From an uncultured Burkholderiales bacterium (GTDB taxonomy: Bacteria > Pseudomonadota > Gammaproteobacteria > Burkholderiales > Burkholderiaceae_D): 46,451 nt of DNA. This document shows positions 7,605 to 17,475 of the stretch, one piece after another. The translations under genes and the position numbers were made by a program. Position 1 is the first letter of the stretch; every line of letters begins with the position of its first letter. The DNA lies in the NCBI GenBank assembly GCA_903836575.1, contig CAILRJ010000355.1:1-46451 (forward strand), read 5' to 3'. The notes under the pieces were generated by a model. The model searched no databases. It was not told the DNA's origin and worked only from the letters and a program-made list of their open reading frames with translations.

Positions 7605-9863
7605 ATGCCGAACATTCCGCCTGAAAAAAAATCCCGTCGTTACTTCCTGCTCGCCGCCCTTGGTGTAACTGGCGCGCTGACGGTTGGCTGGGGGCTGATG
7701 CCGCCGCGTCAGCGTCAGGAAGGCAGCGAGCCGCTGCCCGTCGTTGATGGGGAAGTCGCGCTTAACGGCTGGATCAAGATCGGTCGTGACGGCACTGTTA
7801 CAGTCGCCATGCACCGTAGCGAAATGGGACAGGGTGTTCATACAGCGCTACCGATGCTGGTGGCCGAAGAGCTTGATGTGCCGCTGTCGATGGTACGCAT
7901 CATGCAGGCGCCGATCGACAAGATTTATGGCAATGTCACTATGCTGGTCGACGGTCTGCCTTTCCATCCGGATGACAACGGACTCGTCAAGCGCAGTGCG
8001 CAGTGGTTGACGGCGAAGGTGGCACGCGAGCTCGGTTTGATGGTCACCGGCGGTTCATCAAGCGTCAAGGATGCATGGGGACCGATGCGAGAAGCCGGTG
8101 CAACGGCGCGCGCGATGCTGGTTGCCGCCGCCGCGCAGCAATGGAAGGTGCCGGATGCGCAGTGCCGGACTGACGCCGGTGTGGTGAGTCATGCGAATGG
8201 CAAGCGCGCGACCTATGGCGAGCTGGTCGAGGCGGCCGTCCACAGCAATCCCGGCAGGATTTCGCTGCGACAGCCGGCGCAATTCAAGCTGATCGGTACG
8301 CCGCAACTCAGGCGCGACTCTGCCCTCAAGGTTGATGGCAGTGCCATCTTTGGACTTGACGTGCGACCACCCGGCATGGTCTATGCCGCAGTCCGGATGT
8401 CGCCGACCCTTGGCGGCAGCGTCGCTCAGTTCGTCGAGAGTGCGGTCAGGGCAATGCCGGGCGTATTGCAGGTGGTGGATTTTTCGGCTGCGGCCGGTGG
8501 TGTAGCCGGCGTTGCCGTGATTGCCAAATCGTTCTGGCAGGCACAGCTGGCGGTCAAGGCGTTGCCGCTGGAGTGGGTTGCCGGTCCGAACGCAGCACTC
8601 AAGACGGCCGACGTATTTGCCGATCTCGTGGCCAAGCTCGAGAGCGAGCCGGGCTATGTTTATCACTCCGCCGGCGACATGGCGTTGGCTGGCAAAGCGA
8701 TCAAGACCTTGCAGGTTGAATACCGCGCGCCGTTCCTGGCGCATGCAGCATTAGAACCGATCAATTGTACGGCCCAGGTTCGTGATGGCAAGGTGACGTT
8801 ATGGGCCCCGACTCAAGTGCCGAGCGTTGCGCTGGCGGCGGCGGCCCGGGTCGCCGGTGTCGACAAGGAGCAGGTGACGGTGCATGTCACTTATCTGGGC
8901 GGTGGCTTTGGTCGCCGGCTCGAAATTGACATGGTCACGCAGGCCGTGGCAATTGCCCTGGCAGCGGCGGGTGCACCGGTACAGGTGATCTGGTCGCGCG
9001 AAGAAGACACCGCCCACGACATGTATCGGCCGGCGGCATTGGCGCGCTTCTCCGCTGCGTTCGACGGTGCCGGTCAGGTCATTGGCTTCGATTGCAAGTC
9101 AGCGTCGGGTTCGATTACGCAGCAGGTACTCAAGCGTACTTTCGGGCTGCCTTCCGGCGGCCCCGACAAGACCACGGTCGAGGGCGAATTCGATTTGCCT
9201 TATGCGTTTCCGAACCAGCGTATTGCACACGTCATTGCGCCAACGCCGGTGCCGCTTGGTTACTGGCGCTCGGTCGGGCACTCGCATAATGCTTTTTTTA
9301 CCGAGAGCTTCATTGATGAAATAGCGCTCGCGGTGGGCAAGGACGAAGTCGACTTCCGGCGCGAGCTACTGAAAAATCATCCGCGACATCTGGCGGTGCT
9401 CGATGCAGCGCTTGCCCAAGCCGGCCCCGTGCCAGCCGGTCACGCGCACGGTGTAGCCCTGCATCAATCGTTTGGCAGCATCGTTGCGGAGGTGGCTGAT
9501 GTGTCGATCAAGGCGCGTACGATCCATGTGCACCGCGTGGTCTGCGCGGTCGATTGCGGTATCGCCGTCAATCCGAATCTGATTGCACAGCAAATGGAGT
9601 CAGCGGTAATTTTTGGACTGAGCGCCGCACTGTTTGGTGAAATTACGCTGGAGAACGGTCAGGTGCAGGAAGATAACTTCAGTAATTATCCTGTCGTACG
9701 GATGCACCAGGCTCCACTGGTGGAAACGGTAATCATCGCCAGCACTGAACCACCGCAGGGCATTGGCGAGCCAGGCGTACCGCCGATTGCACCAGCCGTC
9801 GCGAATGCAATCTTCAAACTGACCGGCACCCGTTTGCGCACTCTGCCACTGCGAATTAGCTGA
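7605..9863 (+). CDS. Xanthine dehydrogenase family molybdopterin-binding subunit (isoquinoline 1-oxidoreductase beta-subunit/IorB-like), probable Tat substrate
   Basis: KKSRRYFLLAALGVTGALTVGW twin-arginine-like leader, HRSEMGQGVHTALPMLVAEEL, GGGFGRRLEIDMVTQA, GIGEPGVPPIAPAVANAI. Confidence 0.88.
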   Translation: MPNIPPEKKSRRYFLLAALGVTGALTVGWGLMPPRQRQEGSEPLPVVDGEVALNGWIKIGRDGTVTVAMHRSEMGQGVHTALPMLVAEELDVPLSMVRIMQAPIDKIYGNVTMLVDGLPFHPDDNGLVKRSAQWLTAKVARELGLMVTGGSSSVKDAWGPMREAGATARAMLVAAAAQQWKVPDAQCRTDAGVVSHANGKRATYGELVEAAVHSNPGRISLRQPAQFKLIGTPQLRRDSALKVDGSAIFGLDVRPPGMVYAAVRMSPTLGGSVAQFVESAVRAMPGVLQVVDFSAAAGGVAGVAVIAKSFWQAQLAVKALPLEWVAGPNAALKTADVFADLVAKLESEPGYVYHSAGDMALAGKAIKTLQVEYRAPFLAHAALEPINCTAQVRDGKVTLWAPTQVPSVALAAAARVAGVDKEQVTVHVTYLGGGFGRRLEIDMVTQAVAIALAAAGAPVQVIWSREEDTAHDMYRPAALARFSAAFDGAGQVIGFDCKSASGSITQQVLKRTFGLPSGGPDKTTVEGEFDLPYAFPNQRIAHVIAPTPVPLGYWRSVGHSHNAFFTESFIDEIALAVGKDEVDFRRELLKNHPRHLAVLDAALAQAGPVPAGHAHGVALHQSFGSIVAEVADVSIKARTIHVHRVVCAVDCGIAVNPNLIAQQMESAVIFGLSAALFGEITLENGQVQEDNFSNYPVVRMHQAPLVETVIIASTEPPQGIGEPGVPPIAPAVANAIFKLTGTRLRTLPLRIS

Positions 9864-9868
9864 GTGGC

Positions 9869-10285
9869 TCAGTCGGCGGCGTCATCGAGCAGGCGCTGCA
9901 AATGGAAGCGCTGCTCGTGTACGTGGCTGACGGCGAGGTTGGCCAGTTCATTGGCTGGCAGCGCGGCTTGTGCCTGCACCAGCCGGTCGGCCAGTTGCAG
10001 GCCCGGCTGGACACTGCCAAAAAAGGCAACATAGGCATTGCGCTGGACCAGCATGGTCGGAAAATTCTCCACTTCGATATCGCCCAGCAAGTCGGCCTGA
10101 TCTTCGATGTCGATCCACAAGAAGCGTTTGTCGGGATGGCGCACAGCGAGCTCATCGAATTGCGGGCGGTAGTCGCGGCAAACATCGCACCAGGCTGCGC
10201 ACAGGCAGGCTACCAGCAGGTCGTCGCTGCGCAGCCATTCCTGCAACTGGGGAAGGGTGTCGGCGTTCAAGGTCAGGATAGTCAT
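9869..10285 (-). CDS. Thioredoxin family protein with atypical CDVC active site
   Basis: LLVACLCAAWCDVCRDYRPQFDELA...FPTMLVQRNAYVAFFGSVQP: thioredoxin fold with WCxxC and a cis-Pro-like FPT. Confidence 0.85.
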   Translation of the reverse strand: MTILTLNADTLPQLQEWLRSDDLLVACLCAAWCDVCRDYRPQFDELAVRHPDKRFLWIDIEDQADLLGDIEVENFPTMLVQRNAYVAFFGSVQPGLQLADRLVQAQAALPANELANLAVSHVHEQRFHLQRLLDDAAD

Positions 10286-10415
10286 GGAGCGAAGGGCGAA
10301 TAGCAAAAAACACTATCGTAATGCATGTCGCTACTTTTTCACCAGCGTGCAGGGCAGGAGCGTGCATTTTAGCGATTCAACTGATCTCGTCACTGCGCGC
10401 GGTAAAATACGCTTC

Positions 10416-11114
10416 ATGCCCACCATTCTCGCCATCGAAACCTCTTCCGAGTCCGCCTCCGTAGCCCTGTTGCACGGTTCTACTATCCTGAGCCGTCTGG
10501 CCAGTGGCTCGCAAACGCACTCACACACTCTGTTGCCGATGGTGCAGCTTGTGCTGCGGGAAGCCGGGCTTGGTCTGGCCGATTGCGCAGCCATTGCCTT
10601 TGGCGCTGGTCCGGGTTCCTTTACCGGCGTACGTACCGCATGCGGTGTTGCGCAAGGTCTGGCGTTCGGCGCTGATCGCCCGGTTGTCGCAATCAGTACG
10701 CTCGAAGCAATGGCGCTCGCCTGCCACGAACAAACCGGCGCCAGCGCAGTATTGGCGATGCTCGATGCCAGGATGGGTGAAGTGTATTGGGCACAATATC
10801 GCTTTACGCCGTCGCTCGAGATCGTTATTGCACCTTGCCTGTCAGCGCCCGACAATGTCTTGCCGGCCGGTGCCGTTACGGCTTGCGGTAATGGTGTGTC
10901 CGCTTATGCCGCGCAATTCGCCAGTCGCCTTTTTATGCAGGATGCCCGTGCGGATCTGATGCCGCACGCAGTCCAAGTAGCGTCGCTGGCGAGGTTGGCG
11001 CTGGCAGCCGGATCGCAAGTGGCTGCCCGGGATGCCCAACCCATTTATTTGCGTAACAAGATTGCTCTGACGACTGCTGAGCGGTTATTGAAAAGCCAGC
11101 AGGTTACGGCATGA
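10416..11114 (+). CDS. tsaB: tRNA (adenosine(37)-N6)-threonylcarbamoyltransferase complex dimerization subunit TsaB
   Basis: MPTILAIETSSESASVALL...SHTLLPMVQLVLREAGLGLADCAAIAFGAGPGSFTGVRTACGVAQGLAFG. ATG at 10416. Confidence 0.93.
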   Translation: MPTILAIETSSESASVALLHGSTILSRLASGSQTHSHTLLPMVQLVLREAGLGLADCAAIAFGAGPGSFTGVRTACGVAQGLAFGADRPVVAISTLEAMALACHEQTGASAVLAMLDARMGEVYWAQYRFTPSLEIVIAPCLSAPDNVLPAGAVTACGNGVSAYAAQFASRLFMQDARADLMPHAVQVASLARLALAAGSQVAARDAQPIYLRNKIALTTAERLLKSQQVTA

Positions 11115-11602
11115 ATCTGGAAACGCAGCCGATGCGGATGCCGGACCAGCATCCGTCACTGCAGTTTCGACGGATGACCGAACAGGACCTCGATGAAGTC
11201 GTGGCGATCGAAGAAAAAGTCTATCCGCATCCTTGGTCGCGTGGCAATTTTGTTGATTCGATCCGTAGTGATTATCAGGCTTGGGTACTGCAAGACGGAC
11301 GGGGTAGTTTGCTCGGTTATTTCCTGTTGATGTTTGCGGTCGACGAAGTGCATTTGCTTAATATTTCGGTGCGAGGTGACATGCATGGACGCGGCCTCGG
11401 TCGTTACCAATTGCAGAAAATCGTCGCGTTGGGACAGCAGGAGGGGATGTTGTCGGTATTGCTGGAAGTACGACCGTCGAATTTGCGTGCTCTGGAGGTC
11501 TACGAACGCTATGGTTTCATGCGAATCGGATGTCGTAAAAATTACTATCCGGCCGGTATCGGTGGTCGCGAGGATGCGATCGTGATGCGGTTGACGCCAT
11601 GA
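11111..11602 (+). CDS. rimI: Ribosomal protein S18-alanine N-acetyltransferase RimI
   Basis: GNAT domain with VYPHPWSRGNFVDSI and LEVRPSNLRALEVYERYGFMRIGCRKNYYP. ATGA overlap with tsaB. Confidence 0.92.
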   Translation: MNLETQPMRMPDQHPSLQFRRMTEQDLDEVVAIEEKVYPHPWSRGNFVDSIRSDYQAWVLQDGRGSLLGYFLLMFAVDEVHLLNISVRGDMHGRGLGRYQLQKIVALGQQEGMLSVLLEVRPSNLRALEVYERYGFMRIGCRKNYYPAGIGGREDAIVMRLTP

Positions 11603-12522
11603 CGTCAGCAGACGCGGGCATGGTGCGGCGTGCCAGATTCTTGCATGAACTGGGTATTGGTCCTGTCTGGGTACAACGATATGGGCATGTGCAGAAATCA
11701 CCCGTTGAGGGGCTATCGGATGTGCCATCCCGGATCACTGCAGCGGCGCCAGTGGAGCCGCTGCCATCTGTCGTGATGGTTGCGGCACCGGTTATTGACA
11801 AACAGGAAAAAATTGCTTCGGCATGGGACGATGTGTCAGTGCCAGTGCCAGTGCCAGTCCGTGCGGGCATTGCCGCCGCGTCCGCTCCGCCGGTCCTTGC
11901 CTTAGCCAGTGATGACGGTGTTGCCGCCATCGCCAGCATGTCGTGGCAAGAACTCGACATTGCCGTCACCAACTGTACCCGCTGCCCGCTTTGCAAAAAC
12001 CGCAAGCAGGCGGTGCTCGGTACAGGTGACCAAAAAGCTGGCTGGTTGTTTGTCGGCGAGGGTCCGGGTTCCGTCGAGGATCAGAAGGGCGAGCCGTTCG
12101 TCGGTCCGGCGGGCAAACTGCTCGACAGCATGTTGCTGGCGCTTGACTTGCGCCGCGGCGAAAACAGCTACCTGTCTAATGCAGTCAAATGTCGTCCGGT
12201 AGATGCCGACGGCAAGGACCGGCCGCCAACCGCCGTTGAAAGCGCGGCCTGCCGCCCCTACCTGGAACGCCAGATCACTTTGCTCAAGCCCGCTGTTATC
12301 GTTGCGCTTGGGAAAGTTGCTGCTTTGTCGCTGCTCGGCGGCGATCCGAAAATCGCTGTCGCGGCCTTGCGGGAACATACGCACCGTTATGGCAGCATCC
12401 CTGTCGTAGTCACTTATCATCCGGCCTACCTGCTGCGCAAACCGCTGGACAAGGCCAAGTCGTGGCGCGACCTGTGTCTGGCTGCGCAGGCCTATGCCAG
12501 CGAAGGAAAACTTGCAATCTGA
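11599..12522 (+). CDS. Uracil-DNA glycosylase, family 4-like
   Basis: CTRCPLC, LFVGEGPGSVEDQKGEPFVGPAGKLLDSML, YLSNAVKCRP, VVVTYHPAYLLR. ATGA overlap with rimI. Confidence 0.92.
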   Translation: MTSADAGMVRRARFLHELGIGPVWVQRYGHVQKSPVEGLSDVPSRITAAAPVEPLPSVVMVAAPVIDKQEKIASAWDDVSVPVPVPVRAGIAAASAPPVLALASDDGVAAIASMSWQELDIAVTNCTRCPLCKNRKQAVLGTGDQKAGWLFVGEGPGSVEDQKGEPFVGPAGKLLDSMLLALDLRRGENSYLSNAVKCRPVDADGKDRPPTAVESAACRPYLERQITLLKPAVIVALGKVAALSLLGGDPKIAVAALREHTHRYGSIPVVVTYHPAYLLRKPLDKAKSWRDLCLAAQAYASEGKLAI

Positions 12523-13465
12523 CCCATTTCAGGCAGTTTTTCATGCGCGCTGGGCAGGCTTGCGCGACCCCCACGTGCGTGCTCTGGCCTGGCTGCTGGA
12601 TGCGCCCGATCTACTCGATCCTGCCGCTACGCAATGGGATGGCAAGATTGCCTCGCTGACGCCGGCTTCCGATCTCGCTGTGTGGTTGACAGTGCTCGAT
12701 GGCGCACCGGAAAATTTGCATGCGTTTCTGATGCTGCGTCCGTATGAGCGGCTTGGGCGATATGCCGAAAAACTGCTGGCATTTTATTTTTTACGGCAAG
12801 GCATGCTGGTAGCGCACGGCGTGCAAGTACATTCTGGAAAAAATCAGACGATCGGTGAATTCGATTACTTGTTGCAGAATGCCGGACAGTTTCAACACTG
12901 GGAATTCGCGACCAAGTTATACCTGCTCGAAGGCAGTGCCGATGGCGACTATTTTGTCGGACCCAACCTGGCCGATACGCTAGGAACTAAAATGCGCAAG
13001 ATCCTCGAGCGTCAGCTTGCACTCGGCCAGCATCCGGATGCCCAAATGCATTTGCCGGCACCGATTGAACGGGCTTGCGCATTGATCAAGGGATGGCTGT
13101 TTTATCACGGTAACGATCAGGCTTCGCAGGCGCTCGGCGTGCGATCAGACCACTGCCGCGGCTTCTGGTGCGCGCAGGCTGATGCCGGCCGGTTGGACGC
13201 CGAATGTTATGTGTTGTTGCCGAGATTGTCGTGGCTGGCACCGCTGCAGATCGAGAGCGACCAGACCGTAGGCAAGGCCGCGATGACTGCCGCACTTCAA
13301 ACGCACTTCGCGCAGACTTCGATGCCGGTATTGGTCTCGCTGTTGCGTTTTGTCGATGGCATCGCGCAGGAAACCAGGCGTGGCTTTGTCGTGCCGGACG
13401 ACTGGCGCGAACGTGCCGGCCAGCGCGCGCAGCGTGCCTTCATCGCCAGTCACAGCCGGCCCTAA
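12494..13465 (+). CDS. DUF1853 family protein
   Basis: RLGRYAEKLLAFYFLRQGMLVAHGVQVHSGKNQTIGEFDYLLQNAGQFQHWEFATKLYLL, typical DUF1853. 5' end overlaps the UDG gene. Confidence 0.85.
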   Translation: MPAKENLQSDPFQAVFHARWAGLRDPHVRALAWLLDAPDLLDPAATQWDGKIASLTPASDLAVWLTVLDGAPENLHAFLMLRPYERLGRYAEKLLAFYFLRQGMLVAHGVQVHSGKNQTIGEFDYLLQNAGQFQHWEFATKLYLLEGSADGDYFVGPNLADTLGTKMRKILERQLALGQHPDAQMHLPAPIERACALIKGWLFYHGNDQASQALGVRSDHCRGFWCAQADAGRLDAECYVLLPRLSWLAPLQIESDQTVGKAAMTAALQTHFAQTSMPVLVSLLRFVDGIAQETRRGFVVPDDWRERAGQRAQRAFIASHSRP

Positions 13466-13469
13466 CTGT

Positions 13470-14738
13470 TTAATGCTTGTGTTCGCCGATCAGCGCCAGT
13501 GAGTCAAATTCCTGTTGGTTGCGTTTGTGCTTGCGCATGACAACCAGCATCATGGAAGAGACGAAAAAGCCAAACATAAAGATGACAATGTTCACGTTCA
13601 GGTTCATTTTTATCATGATCGCATAGAGCACCAGCATGCCCAGTACCGACAGGTTTTCATTAAAGTTCTGGACAGCAATCGAGTGACCGGCACTCATCAG
13701 GACATGACCGCGATGTTGGAGCAGGGCATTCATCGGTACCACGAAATATCCCGACATCGCACCGATCAGGATCAGCAACGGATAGGCAACCCAGACAGTC
13801 GTCACCATCGTCATCGAGATCACCACCAGTCCCATCGCGACGCCCAGCGGCATCACCGACAGAGATTTTTTCAGCGGCACGAAGCGCGCCGCAGCGACGG
13901 CGCCGATCGCCACGCCAACAGCGACCACTCCTTGCAGGATTGCTGCGCGGTCGAGCGGAATATGCAGTGATTTTTCAGCCCATTTCAGGACGATGAATTG
14001 CAGCGTCGCGCCGGCACCCCAGAACAAGGTAGTTACCCCGAGCGAAATCTGGCCCAGCTTGTCTTTCCAGAGCGTCTTGTAGCAGTGTGAAAAATCAACA
14101 ATCAGGCGCAGCGGATTGCGCTGTTGATGCGCGTAACGTGCACCAGTGTCAGGAATTTTAAGGTTAAATGCGGCGGCTAGAAGATACGACAGTGCAATGA
14201 CCGACAGCGCGGCTTCCATCGGCGTATCAACACCGGTATCGATGAGTGGCATGTCGAACTGCAGCAGTGTGGCGGCGATCGTGGGATTGACCAGCGATCC
14301 GCCGAGTACCGTGCCGAAAATGATGGAGGCGATCGTTAGTCCTTCGATCCAGCCGTTGGCGGCCACCAGTCGTTCCGCCGGCAGCAGTTCGGTCATGATG
14401 CCGTACTTGGCTGGTGAATACGCCGCTGCACCGATGCCAACTACTGCGTACGAGATGAGTGGATGCACGTGTAAAAACATCAGGCTGCAGCCAAAGACCT
14501 TGACAAGGTTGGTGATGAACATTACCCGTCCCTTGGGCATGGCATCGGCAAACGCTCCGACAAAGGCCGCCAGCAAGATGTAGGAGAGTGCAAAAAACAA
14601 CTTCAACAATGGTGTCATCCATTGCGGTGAATGCATCTCCGCAAGAAGCGCGATCGCGGCTATCAGTAACGCGTTGTCGGCCAGCGAGGAAAAAAACTGC
14701 GCTGCCATGATGGTGTAAAAACCGCGATTCATACGCAT
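13470..14738 (-). CDS. lplT: Lysophospholipid transporter LplT (MFS)
   Basis: MNRGFYTIMAAQFFSSLADNALLIAAIALL...SPAKYGIMTELLPAERLVAANGWIEGLT. Confidence 0.9.
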   Translation of the reverse strand: MRMNRGFYTIMAAQFFSSLADNALLIAAIALLAEMHSPQWMTPLLKLFFALSYILLAAFVGAFADAMPKGRVMFITNLVKVFGCSLMFLHVHPLISYAVVGIGAAAYSPAKYGIMTELLPAERLVAANGWIEGLTIASIIFGTVLGGSLVNPTIAATLLQFDMPLIDTGVDTPMEAALSVIALSYLLAAAFNLKIPDTGARYAHQQRNPLRLIVDFSHCYKTLWKDKLGQISLGVTTLFWGAGATLQFIVLKWAEKSLHIPLDRAAILQGVVAVGVAIGAVAAARFVPLKKSLSVMPLGVAMGLVVISMTMVTTVWVAYPLLILIGAMSGYFVVPMNALLQHRGHVLMSAGHSIAVQNFNENLSVLGMLVLYAIMIKMNLNVNIVIFMFGFFVSSMMLVVMRKHKRNQQEFDSLALIGEHKH

Positions 14739-14910
14739 GCTGGGGTTGCTATGGTGGTGATGTCGGCTTGCTTTATACCATGAAAATATCTGGCAACTCT
14801 GAATTTGCGGCGGTGTTGGAGAGGGGCGCTCCGGTAAAATGAACCGTGTTTATTCAAGCGCTAGAAAACCCTCTTTTATTCGGCCTTTTTTACTACTCTT
14901 TATCGGAACT

Positions 14911-15996
14911 ATGCCTAGACCACTTGTCGTCATTATTGATATTCCTGCATTGCAGCATAATTTGTCCGTAGCACGACGACGTATGCCTGCGGCGACTACC
15001 TGGGCAGTAGTCAAGGCGAATGCTTATGGTCATGGCCTGGAGCGTGGCATGCGAGCGTTCGGTGCCGCCGACGGTCTGGCGCTGATCGAGCCCGAAGCGG
15101 CGGTTGCCTTGCGTGAGCTTGGCTGGCAGAAGCCGATTCTTCTGCTTGAAGGCTGTTTTGACCAGAGCGATTTCAGGCTTGCCGCGCAGCACAAATTTGA
15201 AGTGACCATTCATTGTCCGCAGCAAATAGGCTGGCTTGAGAAAACCCGTTTCGACGCGCCAGTCAATGTCCACCTGAAAATGAATAGCGGCATGAATCGG
15301 CTCGGCTTCATGCCACAGGATTTTGCCGCGGCTTATCAGCGTCTGCGTGGCAACCCCCAAGTGGGAACTATTGCGTTGATGACCCACTTCGCCAACGCCG
15401 ATGCGGCTGACAATCCAGGTCTGCCACTGGCTGAACAAGTGCGCCGATTCGAGTTCGGTAGCGCAGGGCTTGAGGCTCCATGGAATATTTCGAATTCCGC
15501 CGCCACACTGCTGCATGCCGATATGCGTAGTCATCAGGTCCGTCCCGGCATCATGCTCTACGGCGGTAGTCCCGGCGCGCACAAGACGTCGCCGGCAGGT
15601 GCCTTCGGCTTGCGTTCGGCGATGACGTTGCAGAGCGAATTGATTGGTATCCAGCAAATCCATCCCGGCGATGCTGTTGGCTACGGTAGCCGTTTTATCG
15701 CGGACGTACCGATGACGATCGGCGTGGTCGCCTGCGGATATGCCGATGGCTATCCGCGTCATGCACCGGGCGGTACCCCGGTGCTGGTTGACGGAGTTCG
15801 TACTCGGCTGGTAGGGAATATCTCGATGGATATGATGACCGTCGATCTGACGGCGATCCCCACGGCGCATCATGGCAGTTGCGTCACGCTGTGGGGTGAC
15901 GGTTTGCCGATCGACGAAGTGGCGGAGGCCGCCGGTACCATCGGTTATGAATTGATGTGTGCCATCGCCCCGCGCGTGCGTGTCACTGAACGATAG
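14911..15996 (+). CDS. alr: Alanine racemase
   Basis: MPRPLVVIIDIPALQHNLSVARRRMPAATTWAVVKANAYGHGLERG (PLP lysine motif) and VGYGSRFIAD. ATG at 14911. Confidence 0.95.
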   Translation: MPRPLVVIIDIPALQHNLSVARRRMPAATTWAVVKANAYGHGLERGMRAFGAADGLALIEPEAAVALRELGWQKPILLLEGCFDQSDFRLAAQHKFEVTIHCPQQIGWLEKTRFDAPVNVHLKMNSGMNRLGFMPQDFAAAYQRLRGNPQVGTIALMTHFANADAADNPGLPLAEQVRRFEFGSAGLEAPWNISNSAATLLHADMRSHQVRPGIMLYGGSPGAHKTSPAGAFGLRSAMTLQSELIGIQQIHPGDAVGYGSRFIADVPMTIGVVACGYADGYPRHAPGGTPVLVDGVRTRLVGNISMDMMTVDLTAIPTAHHGSCVTLWGDGLPIDEVAEAAGTIGYELMCAIAPRVRVTER

Positions 15997-16015
15997 ATTT
16001 TTTAATACAGGTCCC

Positions 16016-17398
16016 ATGGCAAAAGTAAAAACCAATTTCACCTGCAGCGAATGCGGTGGTATCAGCAACAAGTGGACGGGTCAATGTCCGTCCTGCGGGC
16101 AATGGAATACGCTCGTTGAAACCCAGATTGAAAGCGCCGGAATCAACCGGTTGTCGCAACAGGCGGCACCAGTCAGTCTGGCGCAAACCGCGCCGGTACT
16201 CTCGTTAGCCGATATCGAGGCGGTCGAGGTGCCACGCTTTGGCACCGGCATCGAAGAATTTGACCGGGTGCTAGGCGGGGGGCTGGTGCCGGGTGGGGTG
16301 GTGCTGATCGGAGGGGATCCTGGTATTGGCAAATCGACGCTGTTATTGCAGGCGCTCGCCAACCTGTCGCGTAGCAAGAAAGTGCTCTACGTCAGCGGCG
16401 AAGAATCGGGCGCACAGATTGCACTGCGCGCCAAGCGATTGGCGGTGGATGCCAAGGATTTGCAATTACAAGCAGAAATTCAGCTCGAAAAAATTTTGTA
16501 CACGCTCGCCGAACACAAACCTGACGTGGCCGTGATCGATTCGATTCAGACCGTGTATTCGGACGCGCTCAGTTCGGCACCCGGTTCGGTGGCTCAGGTG
16601 CGCGAGTGTGCTGCGCAACTCACGCGCACCGCCAAGCAGACCGGCGTGACCATCATCATGGTCGGCCATGTAACCAAAGAAGGCGCGTTGGCCGGGCCGC
16701 GTGTGCTTGAGCATATCGTTGATACGGTGCTGTATTTCGAAGGCGATACCCATTCGAGTTTCCGGTTGGTGCGTGCGGTCAAGAATCGCTTTGGCGCAGT
16801 CAACGAGCTTGGCGTGTTTGCGATGACCGAGAAGGGTTTAAAAGGGGTTTCCAATCCGTCGGCGCTGTTTTTGTCGCAGCACGATAACCAGGTGCCAGGT
16901 TCCTGTGTCATGGTGACGCAGGAAGGAACCCGGCCCTTGCTGGTCGAGATTCAGGCCTTGGTCGATACGTCGCATGCGCCAAATGCGCGGCGCTTGTCGG
17001 TCGGCCTCGACCAGAACAGGCTGGCGATGCTGCTTGCAGTGTTACATCGGCATGCCGGTGTCGCGGCATTTGATCAGGATGTCTTCATTAACGCAGTTGG
17101 GGGCGTCAAGATCACCGAGCCGGCGGCAGATCTGGCAGTGATGCTGGCAATTCAGTCCTCGCTGCGCAACAAGCCGTTACCGCGCGGTCTGGTTGTGTTC
17201 GGCGAGGTCGGATTGGCTGGCGAAATTCGTCCCGCGCCGCGCGGACAGGAGCGTCTGCGGGAAGCGGCCAAACTGGGCTTTTCAATTGCGATGATACCCA
17301 AGGCGAATGCGCCTAAAGGGAAGGTCGAAGGCTTGACCATCATCGCGGTCGAGCGCATTGATGAGGCACTCGAGAAAATCCGCGACGCAGCGCTGTAA
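16016..17398 (+). CDS. radA: DNA repair protein RadA
   Basis: MAKVKTNFTCSECGGISNKWTGQCPSCGQWNTL zinc finger, GDPGIGKSTLLLQ Walker A, KNRFG motif, Lon-like C-terminus. ATG at 16016. Confidence 0.96.
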   Translation: MAKVKTNFTCSECGGISNKWTGQCPSCGQWNTLVETQIESAGINRLSQQAAPVSLAQTAPVLSLADIEAVEVPRFGTGIEEFDRVLGGGLVPGGVVLIGGDPGIGKSTLLLQALANLSRSKKVLYVSGEESGAQIALRAKRLAVDAKDLQLQAEIQLEKILYTLAEHKPDVAVIDSIQTVYSDALSSAPGSVAQVRECAAQLTRTAKQTGVTIIMVGHVTKEGALAGPRVLEHIVDTVLYFEGDTHSSFRLVRAVKNRFGAVNELGVFAMTEKGLKGVSNPSALFLSQHDNQVPGSCVMVTQEGTRPLLVEIQALVDTSHAPNARRLSVGLDQNRLAMLLAVLHRHAGVAAFDQDVFINAVGGVKITEPAADLAVMLAIQSSLRNKPLPRGLVVFGEVGLAGEIRPAPRGQERLREAAKLGFSIAMIPKANAPKGKVEGLTIIAVERIDEALEKIRDAAL

Positions 17399-17475
17399 TT
17401 TTTTTGATCGGGCATGACAACCCTCGAAGTCACCTTCTCTTGCCCGCGTTGTCGTGATCGTCGGGTCTCAGGTTA

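Noticed and set aside
8058-8744. 228-aa minus-strand ORF inside the molybdopterin subunit gene
   Set aside because: Antisense shadow ORF of a high-GC gene with low-complexity, R/H-rich composition and no recognisable domain.
11837-11858. Short cagtgc repeat (about 3.7 copies) in the UDG gene as a phase-variable tract
   Set aside because: The unit is 6 bp, so slippage stays in frame and only changes a Val-Pro linker; not a switch.
14893-16071. 392-aa minus-strand ORF opposite alr
   Set aside because: Long but antisense to a clearly identified alanine racemase; no domain features.
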